In this document: piece after piece, positions 45,826 to 54,491 of the stretch | Position numbering within the stretch: position 1 is the stretch's first letter | Layout: every line of letters starts with the position of its first letter | Source of the DNA: Aeromonas piscicola | Lineage (GTDB): Bacteria > Pseudomonadota > Gammaproteobacteria > Enterobacterales > Aeromonadaceae | Reading direction: 5' to 3' | Assembly (NCBI RefSeq): GCF_000820005.1 | Contig: NZ_CDBL01000052.1 | Location: 248,001-312,000, forward strand | Length of the DNA stretch: 64,000 nucleotides | Made by a program: the position numbers and the translations under genes | Notes under the pieces: model-generated | Database searches by the model: none | Told to the model about the DNA's origin: nothing | The model's input: the letters and a program-made list of their open reading frames with translations, nothing else

Positions 45826-46896
45826 ATGAGCATTCAGGTTCAACAACTCAACAAGCATTTCAATCAGTACGCGGCCCTGGCCGACATCAACCTCGACTTT
45901 CACGATGGTGAGCTGGTGGCCCTGCTCGGCCCCTCCGGCTGCGGCAAGACCACCTTGCTGCGGATCATCGCCGGGCTGGAGCAGGCCGACAGCGGCAGCG
46001 TCATCATTCGCGGGGAAGATGCCTCGGATCTCGATGTGCGCGAGCGCAACGTCGGCTTCGTGTTCCAGCACTACGCCCTGTTTCGCCACATGACGGTGTT
46101 CGAGAACGTGGCGTTCGGCCTGCGGGTCAAGCCGCGCAGCGAGCGTCCAGCCGAGGCGGCGATCCGCGCCCGGGTCAAGGAGCTGCTTGATCTGGTGCAG
46201 CTCAGCCACGTGGCCGAGCGCTATCCGACCCAGCTCTCCGGTGGCCAGCGCCAGCGGGTTGCTCTGGCTCGTGCCCTGGCGGTACAGCCCAAGGTGCTGC
46301 TGCTGGACGAGCCTTTCGGCGCCCTCGATGCCCAGGTGCGCAAGGAGCTGCGCCGCTGGCTGCGCGAATTGCACGACGAGTTGCACGTTACCAGCCTGTT
46401 CGTGACTCACGATCAGGAGGAGGCACTGGAGGTGGCGGATCGGGTGGTGCTGATGAACGCCGGCCGGGTCGAGCAGATCGGCACTCCGGCCGAGGTCTAT
46501 GATCAGCCCGCCAGCTCCTTCGTCCACAGCTTCCTCGGCAGCGTGAACCTGTTTCGCGGTCGGGTGGCGGAGCAGGGCTTTGGCATTGGCGAGCAGCTGC
46601 TGGGCGGTCCCATCAGTTCCCATCATCTGGCCCAGGGCAGTGCGGCCATCGCCTATGTGCGCCCCCACGAGCTGGAGATACTGCCGGCGGATGCGCCCGG
46701 CGGGATCAGCGCCACCATCACCCGACTGCTGCCCATGGGGCCGCGCATCCGGGTGGAACTGCGTGGCAATGGGGATACAAACGGTGCACACTTCGAGGCC
46801 GAACTGAGCAAGGAGGCGGCCAGAGCCTTCATGCCGGGGCAAGGGGTGCGACTGGTTGCCAAACAGGCTCAGCTTTATCCGGACTACCAGATCTGA
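45826..46896 (+). CDS. cysA: Sulfate/thiosulfate ABC transporter ATPase CysA
   Basis: 356 aa. Cytoplasmic ATPase of the sulfate importer. Walker [12 protein letters not shown] (residues 37-47), Q-loop [12 protein letters not shown] signature [15 protein letters not shown], Walker [13 protein letters not shown] and switch His in [10 protein letters not shown] are all intact. The C-terminal regulatory TOBE-like domain ([16 protein letters not shown] and following) is shortened as usual for CysA. It is on the same strand as cysTW and probably in the same transcript. Confidence 0.96.
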   Translation: MSIQVQQLNKHFNQYAALADINLDFHDGELVALLGPSGCGKTTLLRIIAGLEQADSGSVIIRGEDASDLDVRERNVGFVFQHYALFRHMTVFENVAFGLRVKPRSERPAEAAIRARVKELLDLVQLSHVAERYPTQLSGGQRQRVALARALAVQPKVLLLDEPFGALDAQVRKELRRWLRELHDELHVTSLFVTHDQEEALEVADRVVLMNAGRVEQIGTPAEVYDQPASSFVHSFLGSVNLFRGRVAEQGFGIGEQLLGGPISSHHLAQGSAAIAYVRPHELEILPADAPGGISATITRLLPMGPRIRVELRGNGDTNGAHFEAELSKEAARAFMPGQGVRLVAKQAQLYPDYQI

Positions 46897-47062
46897 CGGT
46901 CATTGCCGATTGAAATGGACAGATATGATGGCGGTGTGAGCCCGCCTGGGATACAAGGGTGTCAGGCCGTTGCCGGACTCGATGAGGAGTCCGGCCAGGC
47001 AGATAACAAGAAAACGGCGGCGGGTAAACCCCGACCGGCCAGTCAGCGCAGGAGGCGATGAC

Positions 47063-48010
47063 GTGAATTTTCAGCAGTTACGTATTATCCGGGAGGCAGC
47101 GCGGCGGGATTACAACCTGACCGAGGTCGCCAATGCCCTGTTCACTTCCCAGTCCGGGGTCAGCCGCCATATTCGCGAGCTGGAGGAGGAGTTGGGGATA
47201 GAGCTGTTCATCCGCTACGGCAAACGGCTGCTCGGCATGACGGAGCCGGGCAAGGAGTTGCTGGTGATTGCCGAGCGCATTCTCAATGACGCCAACAACA
47301 TCCGCAAACTGGCCAGCACCTTTGCCAACCGCGAGTCGGGCCGGCTGCTGGTGGCGACCACTCACACCCAGGCGCGCTATGCCCTGCCACGGGTGGTGAA
47401 GGCGTTTCGCGAGCAGTTCCCGCTGGTGCAGCTGGAGCTGCGCCAGGGCAGCCCGGAGGAGATAGTACGGCTGGTGCAGACCGGCGAGGTGGATATCGGC
47501 ATCAGCAGCGAGCAGCTCGACAAGAGCGAAGGTGTGGTGGCGTTTCCCTACTACCGCTGGCACCACAACATAGTGGTGCCTGAGCAGCACCCCCTCACCG
47601 CCGAGCGGGAGCTGACCCTGGCGGCGCTGGCGAACTGGCCCATCATCACCTATCAGGCCGGGCTGACCGGACGGGCACGGGTGGATGAGGCGTTTGCCGA
47701 GGCGGGAATAGCGCCGCAGATCCTGCTGACGGCACAGGATTCAGACGTCATCAAGACCTATGTCGAGCTGGAGATGGGGGTCGGCATACTGGCGGACATG
47801 GCGTTTGACACCCAGCGCGACAAGGGGCTGGTGCAGCTCGACGGCAGCCGGCTGTTTGCGCCGCACACCGCCTGGATCGGCCTCAAGCAGGGGCAGTTCC
47901 AGCACAACTTCGCCTGGCAGTTCATCCAGCTCTGCAACCCCGAGCTGGCGCTGGCAGACATCCAGGCGCGCGCCATGGGCGGCGAGCCCGCCCTCGACTT
48001 CCAGATCTGA
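47063..48010 (+). CDS. CysB/Cbl-type LysR-family regulator
   Basis: 315 aa from a GTG start at 47063, with Shine-Dalgarno AGGAGG; the GTG gives the family start (V/M)NFQQLRIIREAARR. The HTH is ANALFTSQSGVSRHIRELE. The effector domain contains ATTHTQARYALPRVV and GSPEEIVRLV, which in CysB bind N-acetylserine or sulfate, and DVIKTYVELEMGVGI. The HTH resembles the betaproteobacterial CysB type more than E. coli CysB (324 aa), so a second, classical cysB may exist elsewhere. Location after cysA makes control of sulfate uptake likely. A weak promoter-like TTGCCG/TATGAT lies near 46903-46929. Confidence 0.88.
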   Translation: MNFQQLRIIREAARRDYNLTEVANALFTSQSGVSRHIRELEEELGIELFIRYGKRLLGMTEPGKELLVIAERILNDANNIRKLASTFANRESGRLLVATTHTQARYALPRVVKAFREQFPLVQLELRQGSPEEIVRLVQTGEVDIGISSEQLDKSEGVVAFPYYRWHHNIVVPEQHPLTAERELTLAALANWPIITYQAGLTGRARVDEAFAEAGIAPQILLTAQDSDVIKTYVELEMGVGILADMAFDTQRDKGLVQLDGSRLFAPHTAWIGLKQGQFQHNFAWQFIQLCNPELALADIQARAMGGEPALDFQI

Positions 48011-48030
48011 GTCCTGCTGCGAGATGAGAG

Positions 48031-48060
48031 AACAGGGAGCCATGGGCTCCCTGTTTTTTA
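48031..48060 (+). terminator. Terminator after the CysB-type gene
   Basis: AACAGGGAGCC (48031-48041) pairs with GGCTCCCTGTT (48045-48055), loop ATG, then TTTTTA. Confidence 0.92.
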
Positions 48061-48106
48061 TCTGCCTATCGATGGAAAGCCGCCTCTGCGGCGAAGCGCC
48101 GTCTGC

Positions 48107-48637
48107 CTATTTGCCGGTGTGGGGCCCCAGCATGCGGTAGAGGGTGCGATCGCCCTTGATCCTGTGGTGATACAGGGCCGCGACTACATGCAGCATGACC
48201 AGGGTGGCCAGCGACAGGCAAGCGAGGCGATGAACATCGAAGAAGAAGCGGTTGATCTCGGGAGTGTTGATGGGGTTGGCGATCGGGTAGAGCCAGAACA
48301 GGGGGTAACCCTGCTCCAGCATCAGGAAACCGCTCAGCAGCACGGCGAACATCAGCCCGTAGAGCAGGGCATGGGCCAGCTTGACCCACCCATTATGATG
48401 GTCGGCACCGTTCTCGGGCAGAGGATGCCTCAGATATTGCCAGCCCCAGCGCAGCAGGAAGAGCGGAGTTATCAGGGTGGCCATCGACATGTTCAGCACC
48501 GACAGAAACTGAAACAGCCGGGGATGGCTGTCGATCACCAGGTGCATCAGGTAACCAGCCAGGGTGGCGTAGAGAATGACGACAGCCATCAGCCAGTGCA
48601 GCAGGCGACTCAGAGGGTCATAGTAGTTTTTCGTCAT
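48107..48637 (-). CDS. Cytochrome b561 family protein
   Basis: 176 aa. A four-helix di-haem membrane cytochrome of the CybB type, probably moving electrons from quinol. Haem-ligand histidines are placed as expected: LLHWLMAVVILYATLAGYLMH in helix 1, GWVKLAHALLYGLM in helix 3, and VHRLACLSLATLVMLHVVAALYHH in helix 4. The C-terminus ends YRMLGPHTGK. It is monocistronic on the minus strand, convergent with the CysB-type gene. The physiological partner is unknown. Confidence 0.9.
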   Translation of the reverse strand: MTKNYYDPLSRLLHWLMAVVILYATLAGYLMHLVIDSHPRLFQFLSVLNMSMATLITPLFLLRWGWQYLRHPLPENGADHHNGWVKLAHALLYGLMFAVLLSGFLMLEQGYPLFWLYPIANPINTPEINRFFFDVHRLACLSLATLVMLHVVAALYHHRIKGDRTLYRMLGPHTGK

Positions 48638-48700
48638 AGTGTTGGTCCGGCAGGGGGATCTCGCGGTGCCCAGGGCTCCGTGATCCCGGATAACAGGCGC

Positions 48701-48725
48701 AAAAAAAGAGGCCGCTCGGGCCTCT
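48701..48725 (-). terminator. gbpA terminator
   Basis: On the minus strand AGAGGCC and GGCCTCT form a 7-bp stem (48707-48725) with loop CGAGC, followed by seven T residues. It lies 20 nt after the gbpA stop. Confidence 0.88.
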
Positions 48726-48745
48726 TCTGCTCAGGTGTTGCGGGT

Positions 48746-50167
48746 TCAGTTCACTTGGGTCCAGGCATCCTGCCAGTTGGAACCCACGCCGGGCTCATAC
48801 TGGGTCGCGGTGCTCGACCAGATGGTGCACCAGCCACTGTAGGGGAAGGGCTTGCACTGATAGACCTTGCCGTTCTTGGGCTGCAGCACCTTGGTGCCGT
48901 TGGTGTAGGACTTGAGCCCTTCCGGGAAGGTGAACTGGTAGTCACCACCGGACGGATCCTTGAGCATCAGGTCCAGCGTCTGCTGCAGGGCTTCACCACC
49001 CGCCTTCGGCTTGGCCTCGATCACCAGCTGATGGTGGCCGGCGCTGAGCCCGGTGAGCGGCATGGTGAAGCTATGGCTGCTGTCCTTGATGTCGGCGGAG
49101 GACTGGCCTTTGGCCACACCACCGTGGTCATACAGGGTGTTGGTGACGGTGAGATCTCCTTGCGCCGTGACGGTGAAGTTCAGGGTCAGCTTGCCGTTGT
49201 CGAGCAGGTATTCGCTCTCCAGACCGCTCACACTGATGTCGTTGCCCACTGGCGGCTGCAACTGTTCGAGCTGGATCTCGACCCGTTCCAGCGCGCTGCC
49301 TGCCTTGAGGTAGACGGGGTTCTGGCCGTAGACAGGGTTGAACTGGCCGTCGGCGTTCTGCTGACCTGCGCGGATCTGGCTCTGCTCTGCATTGATCTTG
49401 CTGGCCAGGGCATGGGCCCAGTTGTTTTTCTGGCCCTGCTCCGTGGTGGTGATGGTCAGCTCGGTTTGCAGATCGGGGCGTACGCCATTGGCATCAAACA
49501 CCAGGGTTCTGGCCTTGTCACCGGCCGCCAGATCGGTGGAGGGATAGATGGTGCCGCCCTGACTCCAGCTCAGCGGTGGCTGGGTGCCTCCCTTGAAGTT
49601 GGCGTCGATCAGGTTGTAGAAGCTGTTGCTGGTGTCGCCCACTTCCCACACCCCCAGGATCAGCTGATAACCGGTGCGCTCTGGCAGAGTGCACTGGTGA
49701 GTGACCTGCTTGGGTGGCTGTACCATGTTGCCATCCACCACGCAGAAGGGGGTGAGATCGAAGGCGGCACGGGTCAGCGGCTGGTTGGGGTTCCAGTCCT
49801 GTTTGGTGAGGTAGTAACGCCAGTTGCGGGTGACGTGGTTGGCGGTGAAGGTCCAGCTGATGGCGAAGGGGCCGGCCTGTACTTCCTTGCGTGTCCAGCG
49901 ATCGCTGGTCTGGGCATTCAGCTCGCTCCAGCGGGAGCTGCCCGCCGAGGCTATCTGGCCATCCTGGGGGCCGGATTGCGGGAAGCCGGAGGGGCCTTCC
50001 ACGCTCTGGGGTTCCCATTGCACCGCGCCACATTGGCTGTTGCCGCCTGTATTGCACAGGTAGTTGCGACTCTCGGGCTTGTTGATGTAGCCGTGGGCGA
50101 GCACGCCGCCACTGGCCAGCAGTGCCAGCGCCGCCGCGACGTGATTGAGTTGGATTTTTGCTGCCAT
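48746..50167 (-). CDS. gbpA: N-acetylglucosamine-binding colonisation factor GbpA (AA10 LPMO)
   Basis: 473 aa. Secreted chitin- and mucin-binding lytic polysaccharide monooxygenase, matching V. cholerae GbpA (485 aa). The signal peptide (residues 1-24) is cut exactly before His25 (LA/HGYINKPESR), the N-terminal half of the copper histidine brace; the second ligand is His111 in FTANHVTRNW. Two GbpA middle domains follow, then a C-terminal chitin-binding CBM5/12-like module (TNGTKVLQPKNGKVYQC to the end). GbpA of V. cholerae leaves the cell by type II secretion, so the Exe system is the probable route. It is controlled by a c-di-GMP riboswitch immediately upstream. Confidence 0.95.
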   Translation of the reverse strand: MAAKIQLNHVAAALALLASGGVLAHGYINKPESRNYLCNTGGNSQCGAVQWEPQSVEGPSGFPQSGPQDGQIASAGSSRWSELNAQTSDRWTRKEVQAGPFAISWTFTANHVTRNWRYYLTKQDWNPNQPLTRAAFDLTPFCVVDGNMVQPPKQVTHQCTLPERTGYQLILGVWEVGDTSNSFYNLIDANFKGGTQPPLSWSQGGTIYPSTDLAAGDKARTLVFDANGVRPDLQTELTITTTEQGQKNNWAHALASKINAEQSQIRAGQQNADGQFNPVYGQNPVYLKAGSALERVEIQLEQLQPPVGNDISVSGLESEYLLDNGKLTLNFTVTAQGDLTVTNTLYDHGGVAKGQSSADIKDSSHSFTMPLTGLSAGHHQLVIEAKPKAGGEALQQTLDLMLKDPSGGDYQFTFPEGLKSYTNGTKVLQPKNGKVYQCKPFPYSGWCTIWSSTATQYEPGVGSNWQDAWTQVN

Positions 50168-50233
50168 ACATTCCTCTGTTCGATAGATGTGGGCAGTCAA
50201 GTTGGCAGGGGAGTACCCCGATACACACTTGCG

Positions 50234-50314
50234 TGTGGCAACCCCGCTATCCTGGACTATGTGTCTTTAGACCGGAGGCTTTGCGTCCTGGCCTTTCAAC
50301 CAGTTTGCCAAATG
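50234..50314 (-). promoter_or_regulatory. c-di-GMP-I (GEMM) riboswitch upstream of gbpA
   Basis: On the minus strand the aptamer reads GGCAAAC, then a stem capped by the GAAA tetraloop (CTGGTTGAAAGGCCAG), then the conserved core GACGCAAAGCCTCCGG and CTAAA, and closes with GATAGCGGGGTTGCC, whose TTGCC pairs with the opening GGCAA. These are the invariant GEMM-I parts, including the tetraloop and its receptor. Two small hairpins (50224-50237 and 50208-50219) lie between it and the gbpA ribosome site. No T run follows them, so translational control is more likely than termination. Confidence 0.93.
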
Positions 50315-50526
50315 ACTACATAAAGGGTCATGGTGTCGTGTTTGACGACAATCCCATCATGACTAGTTTTGATTAAATAATTAAGTGTAAATGTTTGCAG
50401 CTTGATCTCATCGGAGTAGTGCAAACACTTAACTTTATGTTTTTGAATGTCTATTTAATCTGCGCACCTTGCTGAACATCCTTGATTACGTCGATAAGAT
50501 GCAAAAATACGACATTTTTATCAATG
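50315..50526. other. AT-rich promoter region of gbpA with an inverted repeat
   Basis: Spacer between the riboswitch and the chemoreceptor terminator. TGTTTGCA (50392-50399) and TGCAAACA (50420-50427) form a perfect 8-bp inverted repeat with AAGTGT/ACACTT-related flanks. It lies about 80 nt upstream of the aptamer, where a gbpA promoter would be. No gene is seen. Confidence 0.5.
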
Positions 50527-50557
50527 AAAAATCCCTGCCAGCCAGGCTGGCAGGGAT
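50527..50557 (-). terminator. Chemoreceptor gene terminator
   Basis: On the minus strand ATCCCTGCCAGCC pairs with GGCTGGCAGGGAT (50531-50557, almost no loop unless inner pairs open), followed by TTTTTC. It lies 26 nt after the receptor stop. Confidence 0.85.
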
Positions 50558-50582
50558 GGGGGGGGCGACAGGGCGGGACGGA

Positions 50583-52277
50583 TCAGTGGCGAGCGCGGGG
50601 GCGTTCGGCCTGACGGGTCTGCTGGTGCAGCGGTGCCAGCCGCTGTTCCAGCTGCTGGTCGATGGCGCTGCCGAGTTTGAACACCGCCAGCCGCTCGTCC
50701 AGACTGCGGGAGAGACCGGCCAGCAGCTCGCTCTCCTGGGCCAGTTGCGAGGCGGACTGGGACATTTCCAGCGCCGAGTCGTTGATGCCGCTGACGTTGC
50801 GGTTCATGTCCTCGGCCACCATGCTCTGCTGTTCGGCGGCGGTGGCTATCTGGGTCGCCATGTCGCTCACGTGCTGTATATGGTTGACGATGAGAGAGAG
50901 ATCCTGCCCCGCCTTCTCCGACTGGCTGACGCTGCTCTCCGCCAGCTTGCGGCTGGCATCCATGGCGCTGGCGGCGGTGACGGCCCGCTGTTGCAGCTGG
51001 GCTATGGTGCTCTGGATCTCCTCGGTGGACTGGCGGGTACGGCTCGCCAGCTGGCGCACCTCGTCGGCCACCACGGCGAAGCCGCGGCCCTGCTCCCCGG
51101 CGCGGGCCGCCTCTATGGCTGCGTTGAGAGCCAGCAGGTTGGTCTGCTCCGAGATGGCGCTGATGACGGCGGTCACCTCGCTTATCTGCATCACCCCCTC
51201 CTTGAGTTGATTGACCTGCAGCGTGGCCTGCTCCACCTCGGTGGCCAGCGCCTGGATGCCGTGCACGCTGGCATGCACGTCCCGGTTGCCGAGCCCGGCC
51301 TCGCTGGTGGCATCCTGGGTATCGCGGGCGGTATTTTCCGCGTGGCCCGCTACATCCGAGATGGTCGCGCTCATCTCGTTCATGGCGGTGGCGAGCTGAG
51401 CCAGCTGATCCCGCTGGCTGTTGACCGCCTGATTGGTCTGCTCGGCGGAGGCGGCGATGCGCAGGGCGGCATCCGCCACGTTGCGGGCACCCTGGCTGGC
51501 CTCGATCAGGGCGTGGCGAATGGCGTCAAGCCCCTGATTGGTGCAGGTGGCGACGACCCCCAGCTCATCCTTGCCGTGTATCGGTATGCTGACTACCAGA
51601 TCTCCGGCCGCCACCTGCTGCATGGCGCGCTTGATTTCGGCCAGCGGATTGACGATGGAGCGGCTGATGGCAAACCCCAGCAGCCCCATCAGCAGGATCA
51701 CCAGTAGGGTGGCGCCTCCCATCAGCTGGTACTGGGACCAGATGGTGGCCTCTATGTCCTGCAGCAGCACGCCGGATCCCAGGATCCAGCCCCAGGGCTG
51801 GTAGCCCGCCACCAGCGACATCTTCTGGGCCGCCTCACCCGTGGGGGCAATCCATTGATATTCCAGCCGGCCATGCTGGCCCCCCTTGCCAAGATCCACC
51901 ATGCGCTGCCAGTGGGCCCCGGCGGTTGCGCCGCTCTCTCCCATCTGCTGGCCGACCAGCTCAGGCTTGGTGGGGTGCACCACCACGTGGCGGGTCTCAT
52001 CAATCACGAACAGATAGTTGTCGCCATCGAAGCGCATGCTGTTGAGCATGGCCTTGGCTTCGGCCTGGGCCTGGGCGGCGGGCAGCGTGGTAGCGAGGGC
52101 CTGGATCCGGCTCATGGCGAGATCCAGCACAGCCTGCAGCCGTGCCTCCCGCTCACTCATCAGATTGCGATTCAAGGCACTGGCCGAGATGAGCAGCAGT
52201 GCGATGAAGCCGACCAGTGCCAGTGAGAGCAGCAGCATCAATTTGCGGCTCACGGCGATATCACCGAGCTTGAACAT
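50583..52277 (-). CDS. Methyl-accepting chemotaxis protein
   Basis: 564 aa. Transmembrane chemoreceptor. TM1 at about residues 13-33 ([19 protein letters not shown]), a periplasmic single-Cache domain ([35 protein letters not shown]), TM2 near 186-206 ([18 protein letters not shown]), a HAMP domain, and a long signalling coiled coil with the conserved tip [19 protein letters not shown]. sCache_2-type sensors often detect small organic acids, but the ligand cannot be read here. ATG 52277 was chosen for its Shine-Dalgarno AAGGAAGAG. No methylation-enzyme tail motif (NWETF-like) ends the protein. Confidence 0.93.
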   Translation of the reverse strand: MFKLGDIAVSRKLMLLLSLALVGFIALLLISASALNRNLMSEREARLQAVLDLAMSRIQALATTLPAAQAQAEAKAMLNSMRFDGDNYLFVIDETRHVVVHPTKPELVGQQMGESGATAGAHWQRMVDLGKGGQHGRLEYQWIAPTGEAAQKMSLVAGYQPWGWILGSGVLLQDIEATIWSQYQLMGGATLLVILLMGLLGFAISRSIVNPLAEIKRAMQQVAAGDLVVSIPIHGKDELGVVATCTNQGLDAIRHALIEASQGARNVADAALRIAASAEQTNQAVNSQRDQLAQLATAMNEMSATISDVAGHAENTARDTQDATSEAGLGNRDVHASVHGIQALATEVEQATLQVNQLKEGVMQISEVTAVISAISEQTNLLALNAAIEAARAGEQGRGFAVVADEVRQLASRTRQSTEEIQSTIAQLQQRAVTAASAMDASRKLAESSVSQSEKAGQDLSLIVNHIQHVSDMATQIATAAEQQSMVAEDMNRNVSGINDSALEMSQSASQLAQESELLAGLSRSLDERLAVFKLGSAIDQQLEQRLAPLHQQTRQAERPRARH

Positions 52278-52572
52278 AATCTCTTCCTTCTTTCCCGTGC
52301 GGGTCTGGTTGTGGCCGGTCATGATGATGGCCCTGATTATTTCATCATTAACATTTAATTAACTTTCAATGGCTTGTGGTCAATGAATGCTAATTGAGAG
52401 TTTTGACAACCAGTATAGCCAGCAGACAGAAACCCTCGCTTTTGGTAGCGTGGTTGTGCGCATCCCGGCGCACTATTTGTCTGCCCTATTTGCAAGAAGT
52501 GTGAATGAGTTGGCATTTCACCAAAAAAGGAGTGGGCGCCCCAGAGGCCAGCCCCATAACAAGAGGGAATTT
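52278..52572. other. Divergent promoter region between chemoreceptor and M3 peptidase
   Basis: 295 nt. AT-rich near 52330-52390 (TAATTAACTTTCAATGGC). Codons open upstream of the peptidase ATG but have no family match. No clear operator was found. Confidence 0.4.
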
Positions 52573-54423
52573 ATGAGTTCCATTGCCAGGAATTACTTGA
52601 ACCAGCTCAACGCCGACTACCTGCAGGTACACAGGCGCAAGGAGGACCTGTTCTGGTCCACCTACATGGGCACCAGCGATGATCAGGCCGGCTTCACCGC
52701 TGCCGAGCAGGCCTACAAGGCGTTCTGTGCCGATCCTGCCCGCCTGCCGGTACTGCGGGAGATGCAGGCCCTGGCCGAGGAGACGGAGCTCAAGCGGGGT
52801 CTGGGGGGCTGGATCGCCTTCTTCGAATGCAACGTCATCGAGGATCCGGCGGCGGCCGCCCTGATGGATGAGCTGGTGGCGGCAGAGGCGGCGCTGTTCG
52901 CCCGTCGCCGGGAGCTGAAGCTGACTTTACTGGACGAGCAGGGCCGCCAGGTGGCCGGCAGCCTGCCAGCCGCCAGCACGGCACTGGCTGCCAGCGCCGA
53001 TGAAGCTGTGCGCCAGAGTGCGCTCGCCATGTTCCATACCCTGGAGCAGTGGGTGGTCGACAACGGCTATCTGGAGATAGTTCGGCTTCGCAACCGCTTC
53101 GCCCGCGCCATGGGCTATCGCGACTATTTCGATTACAAGGTGCGCAAGAACGAGCAGATGAGCCCGGCGCAGCTGTTTGCCGTGCTGGATGACTTCATCG
53201 CCCGTACCGAACAGCGGGTGCAGCAGAGCCTGGCGGAACTCAAGGCAGCCAAGGGGGAGGCGGCGCTGCTGCCCCACAACCTGCGTTACTTCGTCAGTGG
53301 CGACGTGACCCGTCAGCTCGATCCCTATGTGCCCTTCTCCCGGGCGCTGAAGGATTGGGTCGAGAGCTTCCGCCGGCTCGGCATCCAGTATCGGGACGCG
53401 ACCCTCACCTTGGATCTGCTGACTCGGGAGGGGAAATACGAGAACGGCTTCTGCCACGGCCCGGTGCCGAGCTTCTGGCAGGAGGGCAAGTGGGTGCCCG
53501 CCGTGGTCAACTTCACCAGTCTGGCCAACCCGTCCCAGGTGGGCAGCGGCTGGAGCGGCCTCAACACCCTGTTCCACGAGGGGGGACACGCCGCCCACTT
53601 TGCCAATGTGACCGGCAACGCCCCCTGCTTCTCCCAGGAGTTTCCGCCTACCTCCATGGCCTATGCCGAGACCCAGTCCATGTTCTGCGACAGCCTGCTG
53701 GACGATGCCGACTGGCTCAAGCGCTATGCCAGAAACGAGGCGGGGGAGGCGATCCCCGATTCGCTCATCAAGGCCATGATAGAGGCGCGTCAGCCGTTTC
53801 GTGCCTTCAATGAGCGCCAGATAGCGCTGGTTTCCTACTTCGAGCAGGATCTCTACGCCATGGCCGATGGCGATCGCACCCCGGCCGCCGTGCTGGCGCT
53901 GGCCCGCCAGTGGGAGCGCAAGATCCTGGGGACTGAGAGCCCGCGCCCGTTGCTGGCCATTCCGCACCTGCTCAATCAGGAATCGGCCTGTGCCTACCAC
54001 GGCTATCTGCTGGCGCTGATGGCGGTGGAGCAGACCCGCGCCTACTTCCTCAGACGCGACGGCTATCTCACCGACAACCCGCGCATCGGGCCGGATCTGG
54101 CCGCCCACTACTGGGGGCCGGGCAACGGCATGACCCACGACCAGACATTGCAGAGCCTTACCGGCGAGGGCTTCAGCGCCGCCCCCCTGGCACGTGCATG
54201 CAACCAGAGCGTGGCCGAAGCCTGGGCGCAGGCCCAAGCCTGCATGGCGGCGGTGCAGCAGCGGCCGCCGGCAGGCGAGGGCACGCCGCTCAATGCCCGC
54301 ATCCGGGTGGTGCACGGGGATCTGCTGGTCGCCGACAACAGCCACTCGGAGGCGGCCATGCTGGCCGACTTCGAGGCCTGGATCCGGCGCCATGGCGAGG
54401 TCGAGCCTGCCACCCAGAGTTAG
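52573..54423 (+). CDS. M3-family zinc oligopeptidase
   Basis: 616 aa. The zinc motif HEGGH (residues 335-339, in LFHEGGHAAHFANV) plus the downstream Glu region (FPPTSMAYAETQSMFCDS) identify an M3 (oligopeptidase F/thimet-like) peptidase. No signal peptide is visible, so it probably acts on peptides in the cytoplasm. ATG 52573 (MSSIARNYLNQLNADYL) has Shine-Dalgarno AAGAGGGAA; the 62 codons upstream in the same frame look non-coding. It is divergent from the chemoreceptor and ends at a strong terminator. Confidence 0.88.
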   Translation: MSSIARNYLNQLNADYLQVHRRKEDLFWSTYMGTSDDQAGFTAAEQAYKAFCADPARLPVLREMQALAEETELKRGLGGWIAFFECNVIEDPAAAALMDELVAAEAALFARRRELKLTLLDEQGRQVAGSLPAASTALAASADEAVRQSALAMFHTLEQWVVDNGYLEIVRLRNRFARAMGYRDYFDYKVRKNEQMSPAQLFAVLDDFIARTEQRVQQSLAELKAAKGEAALLPHNLRYFVSGDVTRQLDPYVPFSRALKDWVESFRRLGIQYRDATLTLDLLTREGKYENGFCHGPVPSFWQEGKWVPAVVNFTSLANPSQVGSGWSGLNTLFHEGGHAAHFANVTGNAPCFSQEFPPTSMAYAETQSMFCDSLLDDADWLKRYARNEAGEAIPDSLIKAMIEARQPFRAFNERQIALVSYFEQDLYAMADGDRTPAAVLALARQWERKILGTESPRPLLAIPHLLNQESACAYHGYLLALMAVEQTRAYFLRRDGYLTDNPRIGPDLAAHYWGPGNGMTHDQTLQSLTGEGFSAAPLARACNQSVAEAWAQAQACMAAVQQRPPAGEGTPLNARIRVVHGDLLVADNSHSEAAMLADFEAWIRRHGEVEPATQS

Positions 54424-54439
54424 GAAACCCGCTTGCAAA

Positions 54440-54476
54440 AGAGCCCTGCCAATTGGCAGGGCTCTCTCTTTTTATA
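54440..54476. terminator. Terminator between M3 peptidase and glycosidase-like gene
   Basis: AGAGCCCTGCCAA (54440-54452) and TTGGCAGGGCTCT (54453-54465) form a 13-bp inverted repeat, then CTCTTTTTAT. It lies between converging genes. Confidence 0.9.
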
Positions 54477-54491
54477 TGACGAGTGGATGCG

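Noticed and set aside
48119-50323. 734-codon plus-strand open frame across cytochrome b561 and gbpA
   Set aside because: It crosses two well-supported minus-strand genes, a terminator and the riboswitch, so it cannot be a real gene.
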